A stretch of DNA of 64,000 nucleotides. It comes from Alistipes senegalensis JC50. Lineage in GTDB: Bacteria; Bacteroidota; Bacteroidia; Bacteroidales; Rikenellaceae. Below the pieces are notes generated by a model that worked only from the letters and a program-made list of their open reading frames with translations, was not told the DNA's origin and ran no database searches. Location of the stretch: assembly GCF_025145645.1 (NCBI RefSeq), contig NZ_CP102252.1:2232001-2296000 (forward strand), given 5' to 3'. Positions 51,764-59,912 of this stretch are shown piece by piece. Within the stretch, counting starts at the first letter, position 1. Each line of letters starts with the position of its first letter. The position numbers and the translations under genes are program-made.

Positions 51764-52303
51764 TTACGATAAAAACAATGCGCCTAATGATAGTATCCCG
51801 AGAATGGGTAGCAATAATGTGAGAAGCAAGCCTGCAATAAATAAGAAAATCGCCTCTCCTGCACTGAATACCCGGCAAAGAGCTAAAATAATGAGTGCAA
51901 TGAAATAACCAATGAAATTAAAAAACACGGAGGCTACTATCAGCACAATTAAGCCCAATAACGTCCATAAACAACCTCGATCCTCTTTCTTCTCCGGTTG
52001 AACATTGATAACAGTTTCATTGTGTGTCGATTCGGTTGGGCATATCGGATGTCCGCATTTAAGGCATGCTGGAGCATAGCGGGAAACTTCAGTGCCGCAA
52101 GCCGGGCAATGAATCAAAAGAGGTTCTGGTTCCGGTTCTTCGGCAGGAGTTTCTTCCGGGGCTTTTTTCGTCAAAGTCATTTTGGGATATTTCCGTCTTA
52201 AGTACATAAATCCGATGATGAACAACAGAATGATGATGATTGATCCCATAATGCCGTATTCACCGAAATATTCCTGTATAAAGGTTGGTGTGGTTTTTTC
52301 CAT
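51764..52303 (-). CDS. Membrane protein with zinc-ribbon domain
   Basis: Product of 179 aa. One N-terminal membrane helix (IMGSIIIILLFIIGFMYL), then a zinc ribbon CPACGTEVSRYAPACLKCG (four Cys in two CxxC pairs, residues about 70-90), then three to four membrane helices after LWTLLGLIVLIVASVFF. The domain order recalls small TM2/zinc-ribbon proteins, without a clear family. Neighbour genes are also membrane or exported proteins. Confidence 0.6.
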   Translation of the reverse strand: MEKTTPTFIQEYFGEYGIMGSIIIILLFIIGFMYLRRKYPKMTLTKKAPEETPAEEPEPEPLLIHCPACGTEVSRYAPACLKCGHPICPTESTHNETVINVQPEKKEDRGCLWTLLGLIVLIVASVFFNFIGYFIALIILALCRVFSAGEAIFLFIAGLLLTLLLPILGILSLGALFLS

Positions 52304-52314
52304 GGAAGGCTAAT

Positions 52315-52707
52315 TTATTCGTCTTTCTCCAATTTTCGGGTGCGATAGATGATTAACAATTCTAAACAAAAAGCAGTTACGGCTATTCCGATGGCGAGCC
52401 CTGCCCCAATAGAGAGAAGTAGATGATCGATTGAGTCGATAAGGTCCGTTAAAGAGGGGTTTTCCTTGAAATCTTTTGAAAAATCATAAAGGTCTTTAAT
52501 AGCATCTCCTATTAAGTACATAATAACAGCGGGTGCTATTAGGCACGCAAGCATAAAGAGCGATTTGAGATAGCTTATGCCTCCCAACTTTATCTTGATT
52601 GCAATTCTTTGTAGTTTCGAATGTTCTTCAGTCTCTTTATATAATCGGCGGCCTTCCCAATAAAATATGAGGCCTAATACTAAAGTTATAGATACAATTA
52701 GTCCCAA
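52315..52707 (-). CDS. Small membrane protein
   Basis: Product of 130 aa with three hydrophobic segments (LIVSITLVLGLIFYW at the N-terminus, LKSLFMLACLIAPAVIMYLIG, LSIGAGLAIGIAVTAFCLELLIIY) and an acidic central loop (FSKDFKENPSLTDLIDSID). Unrecognised. In the same orientation as the flanking genes with short gaps, so probably one operon. Confidence 0.55.
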   Translation of the reverse strand: MGLIVSITLVLGLIFYWEGRRLYKETEEHSKLQRIAIKIKLGGISYLKSLFMLACLIAPAVIMYLIGDAIKDLYDFSKDFKENPSLTDLIDSIDHLLLSIGAGLAIGIAVTAFCLELLIIYRTRKLEKDE

Positions 52708-52744
52708 TAATAATGCAAGTTAGTAATTATGCAGTACGTTAAGT

Positions 52745-53836
52745 TTATTCTTTACAAGACGAAGAATACGCTGCGGAGTATAATTCGCGGCATTTTTGAA
52801 CTATTCTTTGTTGGTTGTTATTGTATTTCTTTCGGATTAAGTCATCACATCCTAACACGCGGATTGCAGCTTCATATCCTTTCAGCATAAAATAGAATCC
52901 GAAATTCTTTTGATCGCCAGTTATTAAATCATAAAATTCTTGAGGATCGTGTATTTGTTTAATTAGACCGAAAGTGTCCATTTCCGGAAGGTCGTTTTGG
53001 TAGTTCTCGGTTAAAATTTCTTGGGGTGTCATACCCGCCGTTTGTTTTGCATGCTTGAAAAATTGTTGTGCGGTACAATCTCCATCGTTTAATCCGACAA
53101 TAAATCCCATTGCGTAGATCTGTTCAAAGGTCGCTTTGTATATTGAGTTGTCCAGTTGGGAGGATTGCCGTGCTGATGCTACAAATGCAGTTGTCATAGC
53201 TTCCCAATCCAACATGCTTGCATCGGTTGTAAGGTCTTCGAGAAAATATAATTCCGGGTAATCTTTTTTATATTCAGCCATATTGAACATTAAGACTGAA
53301 TCTTGTCCTTGAACTTTGTAATACCAGTATACATCGAAAGTTTCGTCGGTGTAGGAATAGATAATAGAATCTTGTATGGCGGCAAAGCATGGAGAATCAC
53401 AGCATTCCGAGATACAACGAACTACCTCCGAAACTAAAGCATTCATTTCTGAATAAGGCTTATTTGTTATTTGTGATAGGATACTTGCTCTTTGTGCAAC
53501 ATCTAATGTGTCACAATATAAAATGTTATTAAGGGATTCGCTCATGCCCACCAATTCCTGAAAAGCACGCCCCTTAAACGGTTGCATAAATTGAGTCTTA
53601 AGCTGCTTTAATGGCGACGGAGCAATTTCCCTCCTTTCAAGTCTCTGATTTGTGTAGTCAATCACATCTTTCCGAACGTGCGAGGATGCACGTTCTTCAT
53701 CGTTGTTGCGTTCGTTTAGGTACTGCTGGAGTCCTTCGTTCACTTCCTTTTGATAAACGATAGTCTTTTGTTTTTCATAAAAATATCCGCATAGTACCGT
53801 TATTATAAACAGCAGAGAGATGATTATTCGTTTCAT
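52745..53836 (-). CDS. Membrane-anchored or exported hypothetical protein
   Basis: Product of 363 aa. N-terminal hydrophobic helix IIISLLFIITVLCGYFY acts as signal or anchor, then a Lys/Glu/Arg-rich helical segment and a mostly helical remainder with several Cys (VRCISECCDSPCF; GDCTAQQFF; CRELYSAAYSSSC). No family recognised. It follows the MORN-repeat gene by nine bases. Confidence 0.6.
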   Translation of the reverse strand: MKRIIISLLFIITVLCGYFYEKQKTIVYQKEVNEGLQQYLNERNNDEERASSHVRKDVIDYTNQRLERREIAPSPLKQLKTQFMQPFKGRAFQELVGMSESLNNILYCDTLDVAQRASILSQITNKPYSEMNALVSEVVRCISECCDSPCFAAIQDSIIYSYTDETFDVYWYYKVQGQDSVLMFNMAEYKKDYPELYFLEDLTTDASMLDWEAMTTAFVASARQSSQLDNSIYKATFEQIYAMGFIVGLNDGDCTAQQFFKHAKQTAGMTPQEILTENYQNDLPEMDTFGLIKQIHDPQEFYDLITGDQKNFGFYFMLKGYEAAIRVLGCDDLIRKKYNNNQQRIVQKCRELYSAAYSSSCKE

Positions 53837-53845
53837 GATATTTGG

Positions 53846-55156
53846 TTAATAAAGGCTTGTCAATTTCCCGTCGGTGAAAACTAAAATAGAGTATTTGGGC
53901 GTTGATGCACCTACGCTGTCGGCAAATCCCATCAGTAAGGCTAAAGCCATTGCTTCTTCGCCGGAAAGTTGCGTCATCGCTGCGGCGACTTGCATGTCTT
54001 GTTTGTCCTTATTGAAAGTCCATGTTTCAACCCTATGCCCGGATCGCATGCTTTTTCCTATATCGTATGATTTTATGTCAATTACCTCCTGACACATTTG
54101 TTGGGTCATGCCGAGTTCGAGTTTTCCTTGATAAATAAGCGAGCCGTATCGTTGACCATATTTTCGGATAAATGCTTGCTTTTTTTGTTCTTCAGTCTGA
54201 TGTTTCTGCTTTTCATCTGCGAGTTTCAGAGAATCTTTTATTCGTTGTTGTGCCACAAACGCCTTAGTAATTGAGTCTCGTGCTCGTTCTTTGGCGCGCT
54301 GCTGAATCTGATATTCACGAGGGGATAATCCGTCTTTCCATTTCCCTGTTTCGGTATGTCCGGTGGCGGCAAAAACCATTGTTCCCTCGTCCGGTGCGCC
54401 GTTATAGAGCCGCCCGATAAACTTGTCCCCGGCTGCGTCGGTAATTTCCATGTTGACTGTTCCTGTAAATGGGACGATATTACCCTCAAAAACACATCCG
54501 GCTGGAATTTCCCATTTGTGATTTGCTCTTGTTATTTCTGTGATGCTTCCGTAGCGATATTTGCCGCTTGACGGGGCGTCGGATATGAAATTTCCCTCGA
54601 ATGTGTCGCCATTGGCGTATTCGATTTTACCATACCCGAAGTGTCCGTCGGATAGCCTTCCAGTAAAACGATCCCCATCTTCTGTTGTTAATGTGCAATC
54701 AAAAATGCCAGTAGAAGGTTTTTTATCTTTGATTGTTCCGGTGAAATGACAATTAGCTGGATAGGTCCATGTTTTATCGTTCAATCTGATAACACCCTCA
54801 AGCGCAAAAGTCATTATTCCGTGATTGGAAGAAAAAATCATCTTTCCATCCTGAATGGAACTTGCGCTAATTTCTCCCTCGAAAATATTTCCGCTGAAAA
54901 ATTTATAGGTTCCGCGTTTGCATTGATCATTACTCCATTCTCCGTCGAGTTGATCCCCATTGGCGAAATACATAATGCCGTTGCCATGTTTAAGTTTCGT
55001 CTTCCTTTTGGGACTGCCTTTCCGGATTTCTCCGACATATTTGACGCCATTCTCGTATTTAATGGTGGCGCGTTTGGGTTTGGATGATTGGGCGAAACTG
55101 TTAGGGCTGGTGAGCAGTAAGCCGATTAGGGTTGTAAGTAAAAGTAGACGTTTCAT
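53846..55156 (-). CDS. Exported MORN-repeat protein
   Basis: Product of 436 aa with a signal peptide (LLLLTTLIGLLLTSPNSFAQ). MORN-type repeats follow (YENGVKYVGEIRKG, GNGIMYFANGDQLDGEW, GYGKIEYANGDTFEGNF, EGTMVFAATGHTETGKW), then a charged coiled coil (IQQRAKERARDSITKAFVAQQRIKDSL) and a C-terminal domain (YGSLIYQGKLELGMTQQMCQEVI) similar to small outer-membrane assembly-type domains. MORN repeats usually mediate membrane or protein contacts. Its ATG overlaps the end of the upstream small gene (ATGA). Confidence 0.75.
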   Translation of the reverse strand: MKRLLLLTTLIGLLLTSPNSFAQSSKPKRATIKYENGVKYVGEIRKGSPKRKTKLKHGNGIMYFANGDQLDGEWSNDQCKRGTYKFFSGNIFEGEISASSIQDGKMIFSSNHGIMTFALEGVIRLNDKTWTYPANCHFTGTIKDKKPSTGIFDCTLTTEDGDRFTGRLSDGHFGYGKIEYANGDTFEGNFISDAPSSGKYRYGSITEITRANHKWEIPAGCVFEGNIVPFTGTVNMEITDAAGDKFIGRLYNGAPDEGTMVFAATGHTETGKWKDGLSPREYQIQQRAKERARDSITKAFVAQQRIKDSLKLADEKQKHQTEEQKKQAFIRKYGQRYGSLIYQGKLELGMTQQMCQEVIDIKSYDIGKSMRSGHRVETWTFNKDKQDMQVAAAMTQLSGEEAMALALLMGFADSVGASTPKYSILVFTDGKLTSLY

Positions 55157-55503
55157 AATTGCGAAGTTTTATGCCATATACGAGCCGGAGACTTTTTGCC
55201 ATTCATATTGATAGATATGCGTTTGGGGCCTTTCTCAATTTGTAACAAATCACGATTCCGATTAAGGAATTTTCCGATTTCAGAAGATATTGTTTTGTTC
55301 CGTTCTTCAATCGTGCTCTTATGTGCATATAGCCCCTGCATCTGAATATACTGGGTTGCAAAATGACGTTCGAAGTTCCTTGTGAAATCGTGCGAGTGGA
55401 AATCCGGTGCAGGGAGGTACTTGTAGATATACTCGCGTAATGCGCGAATGCCAATTTCTTGCAAGATCGTGTGTACGGTAGTTTTAGGCATGGTAGTAAA
55501 CAT
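55153..55503 (-). CDS. Small hypothetical protein, first gene of the envelope cluster
   Basis: Product of 116 aa: MFTTMPKTTVHTILQEIGIRA at the start, helical throughout (LREYIYKYLPAPDFHSHDFTRN), ending in a basic tail (RISINMNGKKSPARIWHKTSQ). Unrecognised. The start could also be the ATG at 55491. Its TGA overlaps the ATG of the MORN gene, supporting that it is translated. Confidence 0.5.
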   Translation of the reverse strand: MFTTMPKTTVHTILQEIGIRALREYIYKYLPAPDFHSHDFTRNFERHFATQYIQMQGLYAHKSTIEERNKTISSEIGKFLNRNRDLLQIEKGPKRISINMNGKKSPARIWHKTSQL

Positions 55504-55872
55504 TGTTGCCACCCAGCTCCGACTTGGCATGATTACAAAAAGAAAGTGTGGAGCTGCCCGTTTTATTCGAATAGAGGTTCTGGAATACCTTTGCTGAAAT
55601 AAACTGACACAAGACCCCACACCTGTATAGTATGGGGATTATGATCTCGCATACCAATACAAGTGATGAGTGCCGTCGTTTACCCTCAGCAAATTGAATT
55701 TTCCAGATTCCTATTCGAGGTTAAATCGAAACACTTTCACCAATATACGCCGCTTGCACGACAAGACAAAGGTAAAAAATATTTCGCAATTGACGACACC
55801 CATCGGGGCCTTGTTGTGCAAATTTCGCCAAACATGCTTTTGGGTACTATCTACGCAGGGATGCAGATATAA
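55504..55872. other. Intergenic region upstream of the envelope cluster
   Basis: No supported gene. TACCTTTG on the minus strand (55767-55774) is a possible -7 promoter box for the cluster, without a clear -33, predicting a leader of about 250 bases. Confidence 0.4.
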
Positions 55873-55909
55873 TAAAAAGAAGCCGGAACCTGTCGACAAG
55901 GTTCCGGCT
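55873..55909 (-). terminator. Terminator of the VirE_N/primase-like gene
   Basis: Stem AGCCGGAACC/GGTTCCGGCT (55881-55890, 55900-55909) followed on the minus strand by a T run. Confidence 0.85.
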
Positions 55910-55928
55910 CCGCGTGCGGGACGGTGGG

Positions 55929-56906
55929 CTACTTGAACGTCACCCCGTGCTTTTTGCAAATCCATAGGAAGGTCTCAATCCCGATTTTTCGGCTTCGCAG
56001 ACATTTGGCGAACTGCTCGTTGCAGTCGGTCGGGTAATACTTCTTGGAGTGCATGCTGACCAGATGAAATAACCGCAGCCCCTCCTCCTTGCCGTATTCG
56101 TGTGCCAAGGCGCATCCGATGCAATACCAGTCGTGATAGTCGTCGGTGATATCCTTTTTCTCTTCACGGATTTTCTTTATTAATTTATAGACCTTTTCAT
56201 CGAGCAGCTCCTTTTCCCGGGCCGTCCGGACTTTGGCCCTTGCGGTTCTTTCTTTCAGCACGCCCCGATAAGGCTTCGCGTGCGGATTGATGTATGGGTA
56301 GGCATCGTAACTGGCTCCCCGCAAGCGGCAGACATCGCAACATCCTTGGTCGGCGACGAGTCCCGTTTTCTCGTAGATCTCCCGGACCAGAGCGTCGAAT
56401 TGTGCCAGGTGCATGTCCGGGTGAGCGATGCGGAAAATCAGGCACAGGCCATTCCCGCTGATCGACATGCTTGCACACAACAAGCTGTCGAAGGTCTTGG
56501 CGACGAGTTTCTTCTTCTCGAACCACTCCGGCCCGAATACGCCGTTGTCCTTGTGGTCGATGTCGATGCATATGAACCCGGTGTGCTGAACCAGCCCGTC
56601 ACGGCTCCGAGTCTTGAATATCCCGCTGGGAGTGATGCACGGCAGGTTGCGTTTAATTCGTTGGCGAACCTTCTCGTCGGAGGTCGTGCGGAACGCGATA
56701 ACCTGCTCCTTGAATTTGGCAGTCTTACACCACTTTATCAGGTCAACATCGCCGAGTGGTTTCTGTGCGAAGTAGTTCTCGAACACGGAGACCCTGATCT
56801 GAGGAAGTTCCGGGGGATTCGAACTGACTGTTTGCCTTTCTATGTACCCATTGTCATATTCGTTTTCTTTCATGTTAGAATTATCTTTTAGGAGCGACCT
56901 ATTCAT
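55929..56906 (-). CDS. VirE N-terminal-domain / PriCT-2 primase-like protein
   Basis: Product of about 325 aa. The N-terminal domain (VSVFENYFAQKPLGDVDLIKWC, LPCITPSGIFKTRSRDGLVQHTGFICIDID, DHKDN, CASMSISGNGLCLIFRI) is that of the BT4734/VirE_N family, related to archaeo-eukaryotic primase folds. The C-terminal 85 residues (DWYCIGCALAHEYGKEEGLRLFHLVSMHSKKY) are PriCT-2. Such genes act in replication of Bacteroidales mobile elements. It starts within the end of the DUF6291 gene; ATG codons at 56939 and 56873 are alternatives. Confidence 0.8.
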   Translation of the reverse strand: MNRSLLKDNSNMKENEYDNGYIERQTVSSNPPELPQIRVSVFENYFAQKPLGDVDLIKWCKTAKFKEQVIAFRTTSDEKVRQRIKRNLPCITPSGIFKTRSRDGLVQHTGFICIDIDHKDNGVFGPEWFEKKKLVAKTFDSLLCASMSISGNGLCLIFRIAHPDMHLAQFDALVREIYEKTGLVADQGCCDVCRLRGASYDAYPYINPHAKPYRGVLKERTARAKVRTAREKELLDEKVYKLIKKIREEKKDITDDYHDWYCIGCALAHEYGKEEGLRLFHLVSMHSKKYYPTDCNEQFAKCLRSRKIGIETFLWICKKHGVTFK

Positions 56907-57270
56907 ATTGTATATCGTTGAGTATTCGTAGATTGTCATTTTCTTCGTCTTCGGTTTTTGTGAAAAATTTGTTGAGTTCTTCGTCGTTATTCTTTTTGAT
57001 TGCCTTCTTTTTGTACTTTGCTTGCCGTTTCCGTTCGTTGGCATCCAGCTGGGGACGGATCAGTATGAAGGTTCGCATCTGCTCCCCGTTGAGATCCGTC
57101 GGTTTCTCGCCATAGAGGGCGTATTTCATGATTGCGTCATAGAGGCGTAATCTTGTCCTGTTCTTCATCGAGGCCAACGCTTCGTAAAAAGTGCGGTAGA
57201 AGATGAACCCTTCACGGGGCGGAACCTCTGGGTCGAATGCAGGTTTAGATGGCAGTTTTTCGTTTTTCAT
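56899..57270 (-). CDS. DUF6291 family protein
   Basis: Product of 123 aa with GFIFYRTFYEALASMKNRTRLRLYDAIMKYALYGEKP and LIRPQLDANERKRQAKYKKKA, the pattern of the DUF6291 family found next to replication genes of phages and elements. Probably an accessory of replication. It lies between the excisionase-like and primase-like genes, two bases after the former. Confidence 0.75.
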   Translation of the reverse strand: MKNEKLPSKPAFDPEVPPREGFIFYRTFYEALASMKNRTRLRLYDAIMKYALYGEKPTDLNGEQMRTFILIRPQLDANERKRQAKYKKKAIKKNNDEELNKFFTKTEDEENDNLRILNDIQYE

Positions 57271-57272
57271 AA

Positions 57273-57611
57273 TTAATGCTTTTTTAATTGGTTTATTCTT
57301 TGGATGTTTTCCTGTTCGATCGTTGGGTGTGATTCGCTCTGCAACCAGTCGAGAATCTCCTCACGCTGAAAGTAGAGCCGCCGTCCGCCATGCTCCGGCT
57401 TGCGAAACGGAATCTTTCGGTCGCTCGTAAATTTGTAAATCGTCGCCTTGCTGTATCCGGTCAGGCGCACGACCTCCTCGATGGTCATTACTTGCTCGGT
57501 CGGAGCTTGATTCGCAGTAAGGTTACCCAAGATTCGGTCGATGCCGAGAATCTCTTTCAGTTGTCCCACGGTCAGCATTGCGATCGGGGTTTCATCGGTG
57601 AATTTGTTCAT
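57273..57611 (-). CDS. Excisionase-like helix-turn-helix protein
   Basis: Product of 112 aa. The C-terminal half is a MerR-like winged-helix DNA-binding domain (MTIEEVVRLTGYSKATIYKFTSDRKIPF then GGRRLYFQREEILDWLQS), as in AlpA/excisionase proteins that bind DNA near att sites and switch integrase direction. It heads the small replication module. Confidence 0.82.
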   Translation of the reverse strand: MNKFTDETPIAMLTVGQLKEILGIDRILGNLTANQAPTEQVMTIEEVVRLTGYSKATIYKFTSDRKIPFRKPEHGGRRLYFQREEILDWLQSESHPTIEQENIQRINQLKKH

Positions 57612-57679
57612 GTTTTTATTGAATTATATGGGTTTTCGTCTGTTTCTATCATAATGTATACTTAGTTGGACTACATATG

Positions 57680-57713
57680 AAAAAATCCCCTGAAATCCGA
57701 GGATTTCAGGGGA
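57680..57713 (-). terminator. Terminator of the zinc-ribbon gene
   Basis: Stem TCCCCTGAAATCC/GGATTTCAGGGGA with six T residues behind it on the minus strand. Confidence 0.85.
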
Positions 57714-57752
57714 GTGTCATTGAAAATATCCCTATAAGTACAAAAAACAGGT

Positions 57753-58190
57753 CTATAATATTCTGTGAAGCGATGCGAATAAATTGTCTCTGTCGGAAGC
57801 ATCTGTCTCATCGAACCAGCGTGCCAGTTTGCGGTTGATGCGACACAGTGATTTGTAGGTGGTTCCCTGCATGTCCCGCTGTAAGGCTGCTATGTTGAGG
57901 CGATCGATTATCATATCTGTTTGCATTCGGTAATGCAGATACCCGATGTAGAGCCAAAATCTGAAGTCTGTCTCCTTTCGAACGAAAATCGTATCTTTCA
58001 ATATCGAGAATTCCTTATGGCATTTTTTGCAGTAAGCCATGTAGGGCTTGTCGTCTCGTAAATAAGAAAACTGTTTATCCCCACATGAGGGACAATAGAT
58101 TCCACAACTCTTCTGATAAAATTGAAAAGCGTTTGCTTCCGTCGGGAATTTTTGTAGGAAATCATTGTATTTAATAGGCGGGGAATACAT
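57753..58190 (-). CDS. IS1595-type transposase zinc-ribbon protein without catalytic domain
   Basis: Product of 145 aa. It contains the Zn-ribbon of IS1595 transposases: CGIYCPSCGDKQFSYL then YMAYCKKCHKEFSILKDTIF, followed by FRFWLYIGYLHYRMQ. The DDE catalytic domain is absent, and a terminator follows the stop codon, so this is a short stand-alone protein, not the front of a transposase. No terminal repeats were noticed. Possibly a DNA-binding regulator derived from a transposase. Confidence 0.65.
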   Translation of the reverse strand: MYSPPIKYNDFLQKFPTEANAFQFYQKSCGIYCPSCGDKQFSYLRDDKPYMAYCKKCHKEFSILKDTIFVRKETDFRFWLYIGYLHYRMQTDMIIDRLNIAALQRDMQGTTYKSLCRINRKLARWFDETDASDRDNLFASLHRIL

Positions 58191-58203
58191 GGCAAACGTA
58201 GAT

Positions 58204-59112
58204 TTATGAACCGAAAAAGAACGTTTTTAATTTCCTCAATCCATCATCGTGTTTCTTTTGGTTGCGAAGCTTTAATTTCTGTATATTAAGCAGTTTCCAT
58301 TGCACCGACGGATAATGCTGGAAATCCCGGTATTCCGATGCGTCCCAATCCGGTGTCCCGTCCTCGAATCCGAGTAAAAATGCTTTGTCGGTCGGTGTCA
58401 GATGGTCGTTGATATACTCGACCAGTCGGCGGCGGGTCGCTTCGTACTGCTCGTAGGTGAACGGCGTCGAGGACATGCCCTCGAATTGGTTGGTCAGAGC
58501 GTCGCGTTGGTCGTTGAAATTGGGATTGAGCGACTCCAAGATCGGGCGGTCGCTTCCCAGCAGGCAGAAGATGAAGCCTCGTTTGATTTCGCTGAAATCT
58601 TGGATATAATCGAGCATCAGGCTTGCGTCGAACAAGTCGCGCGGGTGCTGGCGGTCGAGTGCCGCCGTGATCTTGCCGCCGTAGAGTTGTGACAGCGGTA
58701 CGATGCGGGCTTTGCAGAATACGCCGAAATCTTCTTGGGCGAGGTCGCATAAGGGCAATTCGACGGGCGGCGCGATGATGCCGCGCTTCACGTCGTTTAC
58801 CTCGACTTTGACGAAATACCCGTTATGGGTGCAGATCAGTTTGTTGGGAATTTCGCGTACCGTAATGCCCGGTATTGCGGCCTCGATTTTTGCCTTTACC
58901 GCTTTCAGCCGTTCTTTGATATGGGCGAGGCTTGCTTCCCGCGGTTCGACAGGAATATAGGTCAGGTCGATGTCTACCGAATAGCGCGGTAAATTTTGCA
59001 CGAACAGATTGATTGCCGTGCCGCCGTGAACGGCAAAACATTCTTCCGCCGAAATAATCGGGATAATGCGGAGCAACAACCGCACGCGCTCTTTGTACTC
59101 TTGATTAATCAT
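58204..59112 (-). CDS. AbiEii-type nucleotidyltransferase toxin
   Basis: Product of 302 aa. GGTAINLF (residues about 30-37) and YSVDIDLTYI (the Asp-x-Asp metal ligands) define the nucleotidyltransferase site; VNDVKRGIIAPP and SQLYGGKITAALDRQHPRDLFD are further family landmarks. AbiEii toxins act as type IV toxins, blocking growth upon phage infection. It overlaps the antitoxin gene by eight bases. Confidence 0.9.
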   Translation of the reverse strand: MINQEYKERVRLLLRIIPIISAEECFAVHGGTAINLFVQNLPRYSVDIDLTYIPVEPREASLAHIKERLKAVKAKIEAAIPGITVREIPNKLICTHNGYFVKVEVNDVKRGIIAPPVELPLCDLAQEDFGVFCKARIVPLSQLYGGKITAALDRQHPRDLFDASLMLDYIQDFSEIKRGFIFCLLGSDRPILESLNPNFNDQRDALTNQFEGMSSTPFTYEQYEATRRRLVEYINDHLTPTDKAFLLGFEDGTPDWDASEYRDFQHYPSVQWKLLNIQKLKLRNQKKHDDGLRKLKTFFFGS

Positions 59113-59872
59113 TTTTCAGTTCTGCCGGAATAGTGATTTGGTACTTCTTATCGTAAACGCCCCCTTTGGCGATTACCCGTTTGCCACTGCCGAGGTCTAT
59201 TTTGTCGAGGTCGAGGGCCTCGAACCACGCATGACGGGCCTTTTCGGCCATAAAGAGGAACAGCCGCTTCACTTTGACGGAACGACACTCCTCCAACAGC
59301 CGTTGTACATTCTTCGGCGGAAGTATCGATAACATTTCCATCACATAATAGAGGTCGGTAATGTCGTAATATTGCGGAGCGAGGTGCAGACACTCCATAA
59401 ACGCCCGTTCCGGGGTAGAGATCGGCAAATCGAAAACCCCTTGTCGGGTGGTAGTGATTCCGGTGTTGGAGTTGAATATTTCGGTGGTAAACAGCCGGAG
59501 AGTAACGCCCCAGTCGTATTTTCTGAACCAAAGCGGTAAATACTCTTTTTGCGGAGCAGACAGCGAAACGGTCGGCCTGCCCATCGGAAGGTAGTGCGAA
59601 TAGCCATGTATCTCCAATGCCGACATGGCTCCGATTGTCAGGTGTTTGCCGGTCTGCGTATTGAGGCTGTATATGGCTCCGTATAACGTCGGCGTATCGC
59701 CCGTGCGGATCATTACACCTGTGCCTATGGGAGTCAGCCAAGCGGATTTTATGTAGCGGTGCTGTAAGTCGTTGGAGATGTTTTTGAGTTTCATCCATGA
59801 CGACAAATAGACTGCTCCGGGTGGGAGGGACTGTAATAGTTGGTTTATTTTTGTTTGCGATGTTGTACTCAT
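59105..59872 (-). CDS. AbiEi-type antitoxin
   Basis: Product of about 255 aa with an N-terminal winged-helix domain (TSQTKINQLLQSLPPGAVYLSSWM) and a C-terminal antitoxin domain (TTRQGVFDLPISTPERAFMECLH). AbiEi represses its own promoter and counteracts AbiEii. TATATTTG (59877-59884, minus) places the transcription start almost at the ATG at 59872, so the mRNA may be leaderless; an ATG at 59887 is less likely. Confidence 0.87.
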   Translation of the reverse strand: MSTTSQTKINQLLQSLPPGAVYLSSWMKLKNISNDLQHRYIKSAWLTPIGTGVMIRTGDTPTLYGAIYSLNTQTGKHLTIGAMSALEIHGYSHYLPMGRPTVSLSAPQKEYLPLWFRKYDWGVTLRLFTTEIFNSNTGITTTRQGVFDLPISTPERAFMECLHLAPQYYDITDLYYVMEMLSILPPKNVQRLLEECRSVKVKRLFLFMAEKARHAWFEALDLDKIDLGSGKRVIAKGGVYDKKYQITIPAELKND

Positions 59873-59876
59873 AGTA

Positions 59877-59884
59877 CAAATATA
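59877..59884 (-). promoter_or_regulatory. Promoter -7 box of abiEi-abiEii
   Basis: TATATTTG on the minus strand; no clear TTTG at -33. Confidence 0.45.
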
Positions 59885-59912
59885 CAAAAAATATTAAACT
59901 ATTGTTGGCTTA

